From NCBI RefSeq assembly GCF_050314555.1, contig NZ_JBNPNH010000002.1:1-64000 (forward strand): a stretch of 64,000 bases of DNA, in the 5' to 3' direction. A model generated the notes under the pieces. It was given only the letters and a program-made list of their open reading frames with translations. It did not search any database and was not told the origin of the DNA. Positions 42,843 to 51,400 of the stretch are shown here, one piece after another (the first letter of the stretch is position 1; every line of letters begins with the position of its first letter). The translations under genes and the position numbers were made by a program. Source of the stretch: Spyradosoma sp004558035. Its GTDB lineage: Bacteria; Verrucomicrobiota; Verrucomicrobiia; Opitutales; UBA953.

Positions 42843-44486
42843 ATGAATTTTGACCTCCTCGTCATCGGCAGCGGAATCGCGGGACTGAGTTTCGCGATCA
42901 AGACCGCCGCCAAAGGCTTGCGCGTGGCGATCGTCACGAAAAAGGCTTCGGCGGAATCGAACACCAATCACGCCCAGGGCGGCATCGCCTGCGTGTTCGA
43001 CCAGGCGGACGATTTCGAAAACCACGTGCGCGACACGCTCGTCGCCGGCGACGGGCTCTGCGACGAGGCCGTCACGCGCGCCATCGTCGAAGCCGCGCCC
43101 GAGCGCATCCGCGAGCTCATCGCGATCGGCGTCGATTTCTCCAAGGGCGAGGACGGCGGCTACGACCTCACCCGCGAGGGCGGGCACTCGCACCGCCGCA
43201 TTCTGCACGCGCACGACCTGACGGGCAAGGCGATCGAGGACGCGCTGCTCGCCGTCGCCGCGAAGAATCCGAACATTTCGTTTTTCGAGTATCACATGGC
43301 GATCGACCTCATCACGACGGCGCGCCTGAAGGGCTCGAAGATCGCCGCCGCCGATCCCGAAAACCGCGTGCTCGGCGCCTATGTGCTCGACGTCGCTTCG
43401 GGCGAGGTGCTCACGTTCCGCGCGGGCGCTGTCGTGCTCGCCAGCGGCGGCATCGGCCAGGTCTATCAGTACACGACGAATCCGGACATCGCCACGGGCG
43501 ACGGCATCGCGATGGCTTACCGCGCGGGCGCGTTCGTGCGCAACATGGAGTTCGTGCAGTTCCACCCGACCGCGATGTACGCGCCGGACGGTTCCCGCGA
43601 GCTCATTTCCGAAAGCGTCCGCGGCGAAGGCGCGATTCTGCGCGACATCAAGGGCCGCGCGTTCATGAAGGACTACGACGCGCGCGGAGACCTCGCGCCG
43701 CGCGACATCGTCGCCCGCGCCATCGATGCCGAGATGAAGAAATCCGGCGCGCCGCACGTCTGGCTCGACATCACTCACAAGCCCGCCGACTACCTGCGGG
43801 AACGCTTTCCGCACATCTACAACACCTGCCTCGCGCACGGCATCGACATGGCGAAGGAAAAAATCCCCGTCGTTCCCGCGGCGCACTATCTCTGCGGCGG
43901 CGTGAAGACGGACATGAACGCGGCGACGAGCGTGCGCGGGCTCTACGCCTGCGGCGAAACGGCGTGCACGGGACTGCACGGCGCGAACCGCCTCGCGTCC
44001 AACTCGCTGCTCGAGGCCGTCGTGCTCGCGCACAACGGCGCGGCCGCCGTCGCCGATTTCCTCGCGAAGAATCCCGTTCCCGCGGCGAACGTTCCCGCGT
44101 GGCAGGACGGCAACGTGCAGGACTCGGACGAGCGCGTCGTCCTTTCGCACAACTGGGACGAACTCCGCCGCGCGATGTGGGACTACGTCGGCATCGTGCG
44201 CACGACGAAGCGGCTCCACCGCGCGCTCACGCGCGTGCGCATGCTCAAGTCGGAAATCAACGAATACTACTGGAATTTCAAGGTCGAGGCGAAGCTGCTC
44301 GAACTGCGCAACCTCGTGCAGATCGGCGAAATCGTCATTCTCTGCGCGATGCAGCGCCACGAATCGCGCGGCCTGCACTGCACGCTGGACTACCCGACGA
44401 AGTCCGACGAAATCTACGATTCCGTCGCGCTCCGTCCGGACTTCCGCCCCGAAGAACGCGCCGGCAACAAGCTCGCGCACAACTGA
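42843..44486 (+). CDS. nadB: L-aspartate oxidase
   Basis: NadB oxidises L-aspartate to iminoaspartate, the first step of de novo NAD synthesis, and can use fumarate as acceptor without oxygen. The 547-residue flavoprotein has the FAD-binding FDLLVIGSGIAGLSFAIKTA, the NTNHAQGGIACVFD motif, the active-site region VRGEGAILRDIKGRAFM, and GLYACGETACTGLHGANRLA. The C-terminal helical domain ends with RGLHCTLDYP. The start at 42843 was chosen because the longer open frame runs antisense to nothing useful and because a promoter-like pair ends 8 nt before it. nadA and nadC are not in the window. Confidence 0.96.
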   Translation: MNFDLLVIGSGIAGLSFAIKTAAKGLRVAIVTKKASAESNTNHAQGGIACVFDQADDFENHVRDTLVAGDGLCDEAVTRAIVEAAPERIRELIAIGVDFSKGEDGGYDLTREGGHSHRRILHAHDLTGKAIEDALLAVAAKNPNISFFEYHMAIDLITTARLKGSKIAAADPENRVLGAYVLDVASGEVLTFRAGAVVLASGGIGQVYQYTTNPDIATGDGIAMAYRAGAFVRNMEFVQFHPTAMYAPDGSRELISESVRGEGAILRDIKGRAFMKDYDARGDLAPRDIVARAIDAEMKKSGAPHVWLDITHKPADYLRERFPHIYNTCLAHGIDMAKEKIPVVPAAHYLCGGVKTDMNAATSVRGLYACGETACTGLHGANRLASNSLLEAVVLAHNGAAAVADFLAKNPVPAANVPAWQDGNVQDSDERVVLSHNWDELRRAMWDYVGIVRTTKRLHRALTRVRMLKSEINEYYWNFKVEAKLLELRNLVQIGEIVILCAMQRHESRGLHCTLDYPTKSDEIYDSVALRPDFRPEERAGNKLAHN

Positions 44487-44506
44487 GCGCCGCCGCGGCT
44501 CCGCCG

Positions 44507-44546
44507 AAAAAAAAAAGCGCGTTCCCGAAAAAGGAACGCGCTTTTC
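44507..44546. terminator. bidirectional terminator between nadB and argF
   Basis: AAAAGCGCGTTCC (44513-44525) and GGAACGCGCTTTT (44533-44545) pair around a 7-nt loop, with A- and T-rich flanks, serving both convergent genes. Confidence 0.85.
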
Positions 44547-44575
44547 GCGTCTTTTGAAAGAAACGCCGTCGCGCC

Positions 44576-45529
44576 TCAGCGCGCGTTTTCGCGGGCGAGG
44601 AAGGCGAGAATCGCCTTCTGCGTGTGGAGGCGGTTTTCCGCTTCGTCGAAGATGATGCTGCGCGGCCCCTTCAGCACGCCTTCGGAGACTTCCTCGCCGA
44701 TGTGCGCGGGAAGGCAGTGCATGAAATACGCGTCCTTCTTCGCGAGCTCCATGAGGCGCTCGTTCACCTGGTAGGGACGGAACTCGCGCAGGCGGCGCTC
44801 CTTTTCGTCCTCCATGCCCATGCTCACCCAGACGTCGGTGTAGAGCACGTCCGCGCCCTTGGCGGCGGCTTCGGGATCGGTCGTGAACGTGAAGTTCGGC
44901 TTCAGGCCGTCGGCCTCGAACTGCCTGTAAAGATCCGCGTGCGGCTCGTAGCCGGCGGGACCGCAGAGCACGACTTCCATGCCCAGGTGCACGCAGCCGA
45001 GCGCGAACGTGTTGCCCATGTTGCACGCCGTGTCGCCGATGAAGACGATTTTGCGCCCGCGCAGGCATTCGCCCATTTTCTTCGGGTCGCCGCCGCTCCA
45101 GCGTTCGGCGAGCGTGAACATGTCCGTGTAGAACTGGCACGGGTGGAGAAAATCCGAAAGCGCGTTGACGACGGGCATCGTGCCGCATTTCACGAACGTC
45201 TCGAGCAGCGCGTGCTCGTGGCAGCGGATCACGATGCCGTGCAGGTAGCGCGAGAGCACCTTCGCCGTGTCTTCGGGCGTTTCGCCGCGGGAGAGCTGCA
45301 TGTCCTCGGCGTTGAGCATGACGGGATTGCCGCCGAGCTCGCTCACGCCGACCTGAAACGAGACGCGCGTGCGCGTGGATTTTTTGAAGAAGAGCAGCCC
45401 CCAGGACTGTCCGGCGAGCGGCTTGGGCGCGTCGGCGTTCCCGCGTCCGGCCTTGAGCGCGGCGGCGAGTTCGAAAACCTGCGCCGCTTCTTCGACGCTC
45501 AGATCGGTCTCTTTCAGAAAATGTCTCAT
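44576..45529 (-). CDS. argF: ornithine carbamoyltransferase
   Basis: ArgF joins carbamoyl phosphate and ornithine to citrulline in arginine synthesis. The 317-residue enzyme shows the carbamoyl-phosphate motif FFKKSTRTRVSFQVG, the LGGNPVMLN block, HPCQFYTDMFTLAE, with H-P-C-Q that binds carbamoyl phosphate, and the ornithine-side HCLPAHIGEEVS. The ATG at 45529 (MRHFLKET) matches the family start; an extended frame upstream is not conserved. Its substrate comes from CarAB, of which carB is in this window. Confidence 0.96.
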   Translation of the reverse strand: MRHFLKETDLSVEEAAQVFELAAALKAGRGNADAPKPLAGQSWGLLFFKKSTRTRVSFQVGVSELGGNPVMLNAEDMQLSRGETPEDTAKVLSRYLHGIVIRCHEHALLETFVKCGTMPVVNALSDFLHPCQFYTDMFTLAERWSGGDPKKMGECLRGRKIVFIGDTACNMGNTFALGCVHLGMEVVLCGPAGYEPHADLYRQFEADGLKPNFTFTTDPEAAAKGADVLYTDVWVSMGMEDEKERRLREFRPYQVNERLMELAKKDAYFMHCLPAHIGEEVSEGVLKGPRSIIFDEAENRLHTQKAILAFLARENAR

Positions 45530-45622
45530 GTCGTTTTCGTTTGGATTCGGAACTGAAAATGAAAATTCGAAATTAAACCTTCCGCGGGAACGCCGCGCAA
45601 CGGAAATTTTCGCGAAAAACGC

Positions 45623-45650
45623 TGGCAAGTCGCGCGGGAACGCCTATCAT
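45623..45650 (+). promoter_or_regulatory. candidate pdxH promoter
   Basis: TGGCAA (45623-45628) and TATCAT (45645-45650) are 16 bp apart, 8 nt before the pdxH ATG; the spacer holds CGGGAACG. Confidence 0.45.
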
Positions 45651-45658
45651 TCCGCGCC

Positions 45659-46303
45659 ATGGAACTTTTCGATTTTCGCGAAGAATACACGCGCTCGGGG
45701 CTCGACCTGCCGGACCTGGCGGCGTCGCCGTTCGCGCAGTTCCGCCTCTGGTTCGACCAGGCCTGCGCGGCGAAGCTCATCGAACCCAACGCGATGACGC
45801 TCTGCACGGCGGGAGCGGACGGCCGCCCGGCGGCGCGCACCGTCCTGCTCAAGGCCTACGACGAGCGCGGCTTCGTCTTCTTCACGAACTACACCGGACG
45901 CAAGGCGCGCCAGATCGCGGAAAACGCGCGCGCCGCCCTGCTCTTCCCGTGGATCGGGCTCGAACGCCAGGTCGAAATCGAAGGCCGCGTCGAGAAAATC
46001 TCCTCCGCGGAATCGCTGAAGTATTTTCTGAGCCGTCCGTTCGGCAGCCAGCTCGGCGCCTGGGTTTCGCACCAGAGCACGGTCATTTCCTCGCGCTCGA
46101 TTCTGCTGAAGAAGCTCGACGAAATGAAACGCAAATTTTCCGAAGGCAAAGTGCCGCTGCCCGACTTCTGGGGCGGCTACCGCGTCGTGCCCGACCGCGT
46201 CGAATTCTGGCAGGGGCGCCCGAACCGTCTCCACGACCGTTTCTGCTACACGCGCGACGACGAAAAATCCGAAACCTGGAAGATCGAGCGCCTCGCGCCC
46301 TGA
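45659..46303 (+). CDS. pdxH: pyridoxamine 5'-phosphate oxidase
   Basis: PdxH uses FMN and O2 to make pyridoxal 5'-phosphate from pyridoxamine or pyridoxine phosphate. The 214-residue protein has FRLWFDQACAAKLIEPNAMT, RTVLLKAYDERGFVFFTNYT, the RQVEIEGRVEKISSAES block and the C-terminal RPNRLHDRFCYTR with WKIERLAP, the normal family ending. Length is normal. It is divergent from argF and about 45 bp before the flavoprotein coaC-like gene. The oxygen requirement suggests the cell is not restricted to strict anoxia. Confidence 0.96.
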   Translation: MELFDFREEYTRSGLDLPDLAASPFAQFRLWFDQACAAKLIEPNAMTLCTAGADGRPAARTVLLKAYDERGFVFFTNYTGRKARQIAENARAALLFPWIGLERQVEIEGRVEKISSAESLKYFLSRPFGSQLGAWVSHQSTVISSRSILLKKLDEMKRKFSEGKVPLPDFWGGYRVVPDRVEFWQGRPNRLHDRFCYTRDDEKSETWKIERLAP

Positions 46304-46348
46304 GCCTTCGTCCTTTTGATCGATTTTTAACCCTTCGACTTTCAAAAA

Positions 46349-46903
46349 ATGTTCCTCGAAAACAAAAAGATCGCCCTCGCAGTCACCGGCTCCATCGCCG
46401 CCTACAAAGCCGCGGACATCGCTTCGCTGCTCGTGAAGGAAGGCGCGGAAGTTCAGGTGCTGATGACGCGCGAAGCCGCGGAGTTCATCACGCCGCTCAC
46501 GCTCAAGACGCTTTCCCGACGCCCCGTCCTCTGCGACCTCTGGGCGGACAAGCTGGGCCGCGGCGACTGGGAGCCCGAACACATCGCCGTCGCGGACTGG
46601 GCGGACGTCCTGCTCGTCGCGCCCGCCACGGCGCACGTCATCGCCTGTTTCGCCGCGGGGCTCGCGCCCGACGTCGTCACCTGCGCCTACCTCGCGACGC
46701 GCGCGCCCGTCGTCGTCGCTCCCGCGATGAACGGCAAGATGCTCGACCACCCGGCGACGCAGCGGAATCTCGACGTGTTGCGTTCCCGCGGCAATCTCAT
46801 CGTCGAGCCCGCGACGGGAACGCTCGCCTGCGGCTACGCGGGCAAGGGAAAACTCGCTTCGCCGGCGGAAATCGTCGAGCACGTCGCCAACCTTTTTCTG
46901 TGA
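46349..46903 (+). CDS. coaC: flavoprotein, CoaC-like phosphopantothenoylcysteine decarboxylase
   Basis: A 184-residue flavoprotein. Family features are KKIALAVTGSIAAYKAADIA for FMN binding, MTREAAEFITPLTLKTLS, the catalytic-His region EHIAVADWADVLLVAPATAH, VVAPAMNGKM, and GTLACGYAGKGKL with the catalytic Cys. CoaC decarboxylates 4'-phosphopantothenoylcysteine in coenzyme A synthesis. Most bacteria fuse it to CoaB; here the protein ends before a CoaB domain, so CoaB must be separate. The PxMNxxMW motif reads PAMNGKML, without the Trp. Related stand-alone flavoproteins (UbiX or lantibiotic decarboxylases) are less likely given the ACG block. Confidence 0.8.
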   Translation: MFLENKKIALAVTGSIAAYKAADIASLLVKEGAEVQVLMTREAAEFITPLTLKTLSRRPVLCDLWADKLGRGDWEPEHIAVADWADVLLVAPATAHVIACFAAGLAPDVVTCAYLATRAPVVVAPAMNGKMLDHPATQRNLDVLRSRGNLIVEPATGTLACGYAGKGKLASPAEIVEHVANLFL

Positions 46904-46905
46904 AG

Positions 46906-48321
46906 ATGGACGCGGCGGGAACGAAAAAAATCCTCGTGCTCGGCGGCGGCATCGCGGGGCTCGCGGCGGCGAACGCGCTGCGGCTGCGCGGCGCGGAGAT
47001 CACGCTGCTCGAACGCGCGCCGCGCGCCGGCGGGAACGTGCGCACGATCGCGCGCGACGGCTTTCTCGCGGAAGCCGGCCCCAACAGCTTCATCGCCGAG
47101 GAAAAGGAGCTCTTCGATTTTCTGCGCGCGACCGGCGTGCTCGACGCCGCGATCGACGTCGCGCCCGCCGCGAAAAAACGCTTCATCGTGCGCGGCGGCA
47201 GACCGGTCGCCGTGCCCTCTTCGCCGCTCGCCGCCGTGACGACGCCGCTGTTTTCCCTGCACGGAAAACTCCGGCTGCTCGGCGACCTTTTCGTGCCGCG
47301 CGGCGACGCCGAGGGCGAGGAGACCGTCGCCCATTTCGTGCGCCGCCGCATCGGGCGCGAGATGTACGACTACGCGCTGAACCCGCTCGTCGCCGGCATT
47401 TTCGCGGGCGATCCGGAAAAGCTCGCCGTGCGCCACGCGTTCCCGAAAGTCTGGAATCTCGACCAGAAATACGGCTCGCTCATTCGCGGCACGATTCCCA
47501 ACGCGAAGGCGAAAAAAGCCTCCGGCCTTTACGAAAAAAAACGCACGCTTTCGTTCCCGCGCGGCATGGAGACGCTTCCGAAGATTCTCGCTAAGAATCT
47601 CGGCCGCGCCGTGCGCGTGAACGCCACGCTCACCGAACTCGCGCCCGAAGGCGGACGCTGGCGCGCGCGCTGGTTCACCTGCGGCGCCGTCTGCGATTTC
47701 TTCGAGCAGGACGACCTTTTCGACGCCGTCGTCGCCGCCGTGCCGCCGCGGGAATGGCGCAAAATCTTCGCCGGCGTTCCCGCGCTCGCCGAGCCGCTCG
47801 CGCGCGCGGCCGAGACGCTCGTCTATCCGCCGGTGACGACGCTCACGCTCGGCTTCCGCCGCGGAGACGTCGCGCACCCGCTCGACGGCTTCGGCGCGCT
47901 CGTTCCCGAAGTCGAGCGGAGAAAAATTCTCGGCTCGCTGTGGACGTCGTCGCTGTTCCCGAACCGCGCGCCCGAAGGCCGCATCACGCTGACGACCTAC
48001 GTCGGCGGATCGCGCCAGCCGGAGCTCGCGCGGCTTCCCGCCGACGCCCAACTCGCGCTCGCGCGGGAAGAGCTTTCCGCCCTGCTCGGCGCGCGCGGCG
48101 ATCCCGAGTTCGTCGAGCTCTGCGCGCACGACGCCGCGATTCCGCAATACAACGTCGGCTACGGCGCGTTTCTCAAGGAAATCGAGGCGGCGGAAAAGGC
48201 GTTCCCGAACCTGCGTTTCTGCGGCAACTACCGCGGCGGCATCGCCGTCGGCGCCACGCTCCTCAACGCCGTCCGCTGCGCCCGCGCCCTCGAAGAAAAG
48301 CTTAAACGTTTAAAAGTTTAA
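46906..48321 (+). CDS. hemY: HemY-type protoporphyrinogen/coproporphyrinogen oxidase
   Basis: A 471-residue FAD-dependent oxidase with the dinucleotide motif ILVLGGGIAGLAAANALRLR and GGNVRTIARDGFLAEAGPNS. It has the central IGREMYDYALNPLVAGIFAG and FPRGMETLPKILA, and the C-terminal GNYRGGIAVGATLLNAVRCA. The enzyme oxidises protoporphyrinogen IX, or coproporphyrinogen III in the alternative heme pathway. Which substrate is used depends on the other hem genes, which are not visible. It starts 3 bp after the coaC-like stop, so the two are probably co-transcribed. The O2-dependent type fits the PdxH evidence of some oxygen exposure. Confidence 0.88.
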   Translation: MDAAGTKKILVLGGGIAGLAAANALRLRGAEITLLERAPRAGGNVRTIARDGFLAEAGPNSFIAEEKELFDFLRATGVLDAAIDVAPAAKKRFIVRGGRPVAVPSSPLAAVTTPLFSLHGKLRLLGDLFVPRGDAEGEETVAHFVRRRIGREMYDYALNPLVAGIFAGDPEKLAVRHAFPKVWNLDQKYGSLIRGTIPNAKAKKASGLYEKKRTLSFPRGMETLPKILAKNLGRAVRVNATLTELAPEGGRWRARWFTCGAVCDFFEQDDLFDAVVAAVPPREWRKIFAGVPALAEPLARAAETLVYPPVTTLTLGFRRGDVAHPLDGFGALVPEVERRKILGSLWTSSLFPNRAPEGRITLTTYVGGSRQPELARLPADAQLALAREELSALLGARGDPEFVELCAHDAAIPQYNVGYGAFLKEIEAAEKAFPNLRFCGNYRGGIAVGATLLNAVRCARALEEKLKRLKV

Positions 48322-48333
48322 AGCTTAGAGAAA
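48299..48333. repeat. AAGCTT-rich 3'-end element, copy D
   Basis: AAGCTTAAACGTTTAAAAG followed by TTTAAAGCTTAGAG overlaps the hemY stop. It has the same AAGCTT ends and the same position at a gene 3' end as copies A to C. Confidence 0.45.
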
Positions 48334-48351
48334 TTTGTTTCAAAAGCGCAA

Positions 48352-48374
48352 AAAAGGCGTTCCCGCGGCCTTTT
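48352..48374. terminator. terminator-like hairpin between hemY and the autotransporter
   Basis: AAAAGGC (48352-48358) pairs with GCCTTTT (48368-48374); the loop is GTTCCCGCG, the iterated word. Confidence 0.6.
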
Positions 48375-48377
48375 GGG

Positions 48378-48474
48378 GAAGCGACTTTCCAGTCGCTTGT
48401 TGGAGTCTTTTCAAAGGAAAATTCCTTTTTAAGGATTCCGAAAAGCGACAAGAATGTCGCTTCTCCAAAAGCGC
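48378..48474. repeat. pair of REP-like hairpins
   Basis: AGCGACTTTCCAGTCGCT (48379-48396) and AGCGACAAGAATGTCGCT (48442-48459 region) are similar short palindromes in a 90-bp stretch, separated by an inverted AAGGAAAATTCCTT motif. Such AGCGAC-N-GTCGCT hairpins occur as dispersed repeats in several PVC genomes (from memory). Confidence 0.6.
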
Positions 48475-48489
48475 GCGAACGCGCGCGCT

Positions 48490-51400
48490 TCACCATGCGA
48501 AGCGCACGCCGACGTTCGCGTTCAGGTTCGTCTCGTCTTCGCGCAGTTCCGTCGAGACGCCGCCGAAGAGCGACGTGTTCCCGCTCAGCGGGAGCGACGC
48601 CGTCACGCCCAGCTGAAGCGCATAGCGCGAAGGATCGTCGTAGCGCGCCGTGAAGCCCGCGCCCGTGTCCGCGAACTCGGAGTCCACGCCGCAGCTGCGC
48701 TCGCCGAACTCCGCCGTGAACAGCGCGTACGCGCCCGCGAGCGCCTTCGCCGCGTCCGAGAACGGATTCGCGAATTCGAAGTCCGCGCGCCCGCCCACGC
48801 CCGCGAGCCACGTGAGCGCGTCCTGGTCGCCGCAGCGCAGCGCCGCGTCCGCGCCGCTTTCCGTCCAGCCCTCGATCCTGTTCCACGCCGCGCTCAGGCT
48901 CGCCACCGGCGAAAGCTTCGCCCAGTCCGCGACCGCGAACGCGTACGACGCCTCGTAGCTCAGCGCCGCCGTAAAGCCGAGCGTTTCCCCGCGCGTCCGC
49001 CCCGCGTAGCCCGGGAACGCGACCGTCCGCCGCGTCTCGTAATCGTGACGGGCGAACGAAAGCGCCGCCGTCTGCGTGAACGCGTCCTGCGTCCGCCGCG
49101 CGTAGAAGCTCGCCGAAAGCGCGTCGTCGCCGATCTTCGCACCGCCGCTCTTCTGCTCGGAATCCTCGAAGCCGAGCGCCGCGCCCGCCGTCCATCCGGA
49201 CGCGAACGTGCGCTCCACGCCCGCGTGCGCGCCGTGCATGCGACGCGTCCACGACGCGCGTTCCCGCGACGAATCCACGTCCGTCCAGCTGCCCGCGTAC
49301 TGCGCCCACGCCGCGAGCTCCGTTTCCGAGCCGAGACGCGCGCCCGTGCCCGCCGCGTTCATCACGCTGCGCAGGCGGTTCCACGCGCCGTCGATCTGCG
49401 CCGGAATCATCGCCGCCGCGTGCCCCGCGCCGAGCGCGTCGAGCGCCGCGAGCGTGTCGTGCGGATTCGTCAGCGCGTTCAGCGCCGCGCCGTAGCCCGA
49501 AGCCGTTCCCGCGCGCGTCGCCGCCTGCGCGACCGAGCGCTGGTCCGCCGTCGTCTCGAGCGGGAAAACGCCCGCCGCGAGCGCGTTCGCGCCCAGGCCT
49601 ACCGACGCCGTCGTGCCGTCCGGGCTCAGCGCGAAATTCGCCAGAACGAGCTCGTCCGCCAACTGAAGCGCGCCGTAGCCGCGCGCGACGTCGCCCTCGA
49701 CGAGCGTCAGCGTCACGCCGTCCGGCGCGTCCGCGAGCGCGCTCACATTGAGCCCCGGACCCGCGCGCAGCAGCGCCGTCGCGAAGCTCAGGTTCGCGCC
49801 CGCGCCGACGCGCAGCACGTCGTATTCGTTCGCCGAATACACGTCGTGCACGATCGTCGCCGTTCCCGCCGACGCGCTCTGCGCGCGCACGGAAAACGGC
49901 AGCGCGGAGGAGCCGCCCGCCGCGAGCGCGCCCACGGAAACCGTCGCCTTCGCGTCGCGCCCGCCGAGCTCGAGCGTCGTTCCCGAGCCCAGCGTCAGCG
50001 TTCCCGCGATTGACGCGCCGTCGTGAGCGGTCAGCGTCTTGCCTTCGGAAAGAAATTCGAGCCGCGAACGCTCCGTGCCGAACGTCGCGCCGGAGCTCAG
50101 CGTCGCCGCGCCCGCGGAAATCTTCAGCGTTCCCGCGAAATCCGCGCTCGCGCCGAGCGTCAGCGCGCCCGCGCCCGTCTTTTCGACCGTTCCCGCACCG
50201 CGCAGATTCCCGAGCGAAAACGCGTTCCCGCCGGAAAGCGTCACCGCGCCGTCCGCCTTCAGCTTGTCCACGACCGCGCCGCCCGCGTCGATCGTCAGCG
50301 TCGCCGTCGCCTCCGCGTTCACGGCGAGCGTTTCCTCCACGGAAATCTTGGAAAAATCCGCCGTCAGCGACGCGCCCGCGAGCACGGAAATCGTCCGCGC
50401 CGAAAGCGTCCCCGTCGTCGTCGTTTCGCCGTAAAGTTTCAGCGTATCCGTCGCCGTGACCGAGGTCGTCCCCGAAAGCCCGTTCAGCGAAACGTTCTTC
50501 GCGGAAATCGTTCCCGCGCCGTCCGCGATCGCGCGAACGACCACGAGCGTTTCCCCGTTCGCGAGATTGCCTTCATCGTCGAGCGTTCCCGCGACGAGGT
50601 CGCCGGCGAGCGTCAGCGCGGAGCGGATCGTCGTCGCCGAGGCGTCCGACGTCAGTTCGAGTTTCGTTCCCGCGCGGAGCGTCAGCGCGCTCGTCGCGTC
50701 GTCCGTCCAGTTTTTGACGTTCAGCGTCACGCCCGAGCCGGAGAGCTCGACCGTCGCGCCGTCGGAGACCGCGAGCGAGGCGGAAACCCTGTTGGACGCG
50801 CCCTCGTCGGCGTTCTCGAACTTCACCGTCGTTCCCGCGCCGGAAATCCTCGCGTCGTCGGCGGAATTGATCGCGCCGCCCTTGAAAGTGACGTCCGCAC
50901 CGTCGGAAATCGTGAGCGAGCCCGTGCCGATGCCGCCGTCGAACGAATACGTTCCCGCATCCCTGATGACGACCGCGCTCGCCTGAACGTCGTTCGGCGT
51001 GTTGATGTCGCCGATTACCGCCTCGGTGTTTGTGACGTTGCCCGTGAAGGTCGCCTCGGAGCCGTCGCCCGAGAAGGTGACGGTCCAACCGTCGCCGTCC
51101 ACGAAAATCGCGCCGCCGCCGCCGATTCCCGTCACGTTGTTCTCAAATTTCGTCGTGCCCGAGATCGTGACGTTCCCGTGTCTCACGAATATCGCGCCGC
51201 CGCCGGCATCCGCCTTGTTTTCCGAGAAGGTCGTCGTGCCCGAGATCACGACGTTCGCCTGGTTTCCGTAAATCGCTCCGCCGTAGCCCCTGTCCGCCTT
51301 GTTGCGCGTGAAAGTCGTCGAGCCCGTGACGCCGATCTCCCCTCCCGTGTTCGCGTAAAGCGCGCCGCCGTAGGTCGCGATCATGTTCAGAATCGTCACG

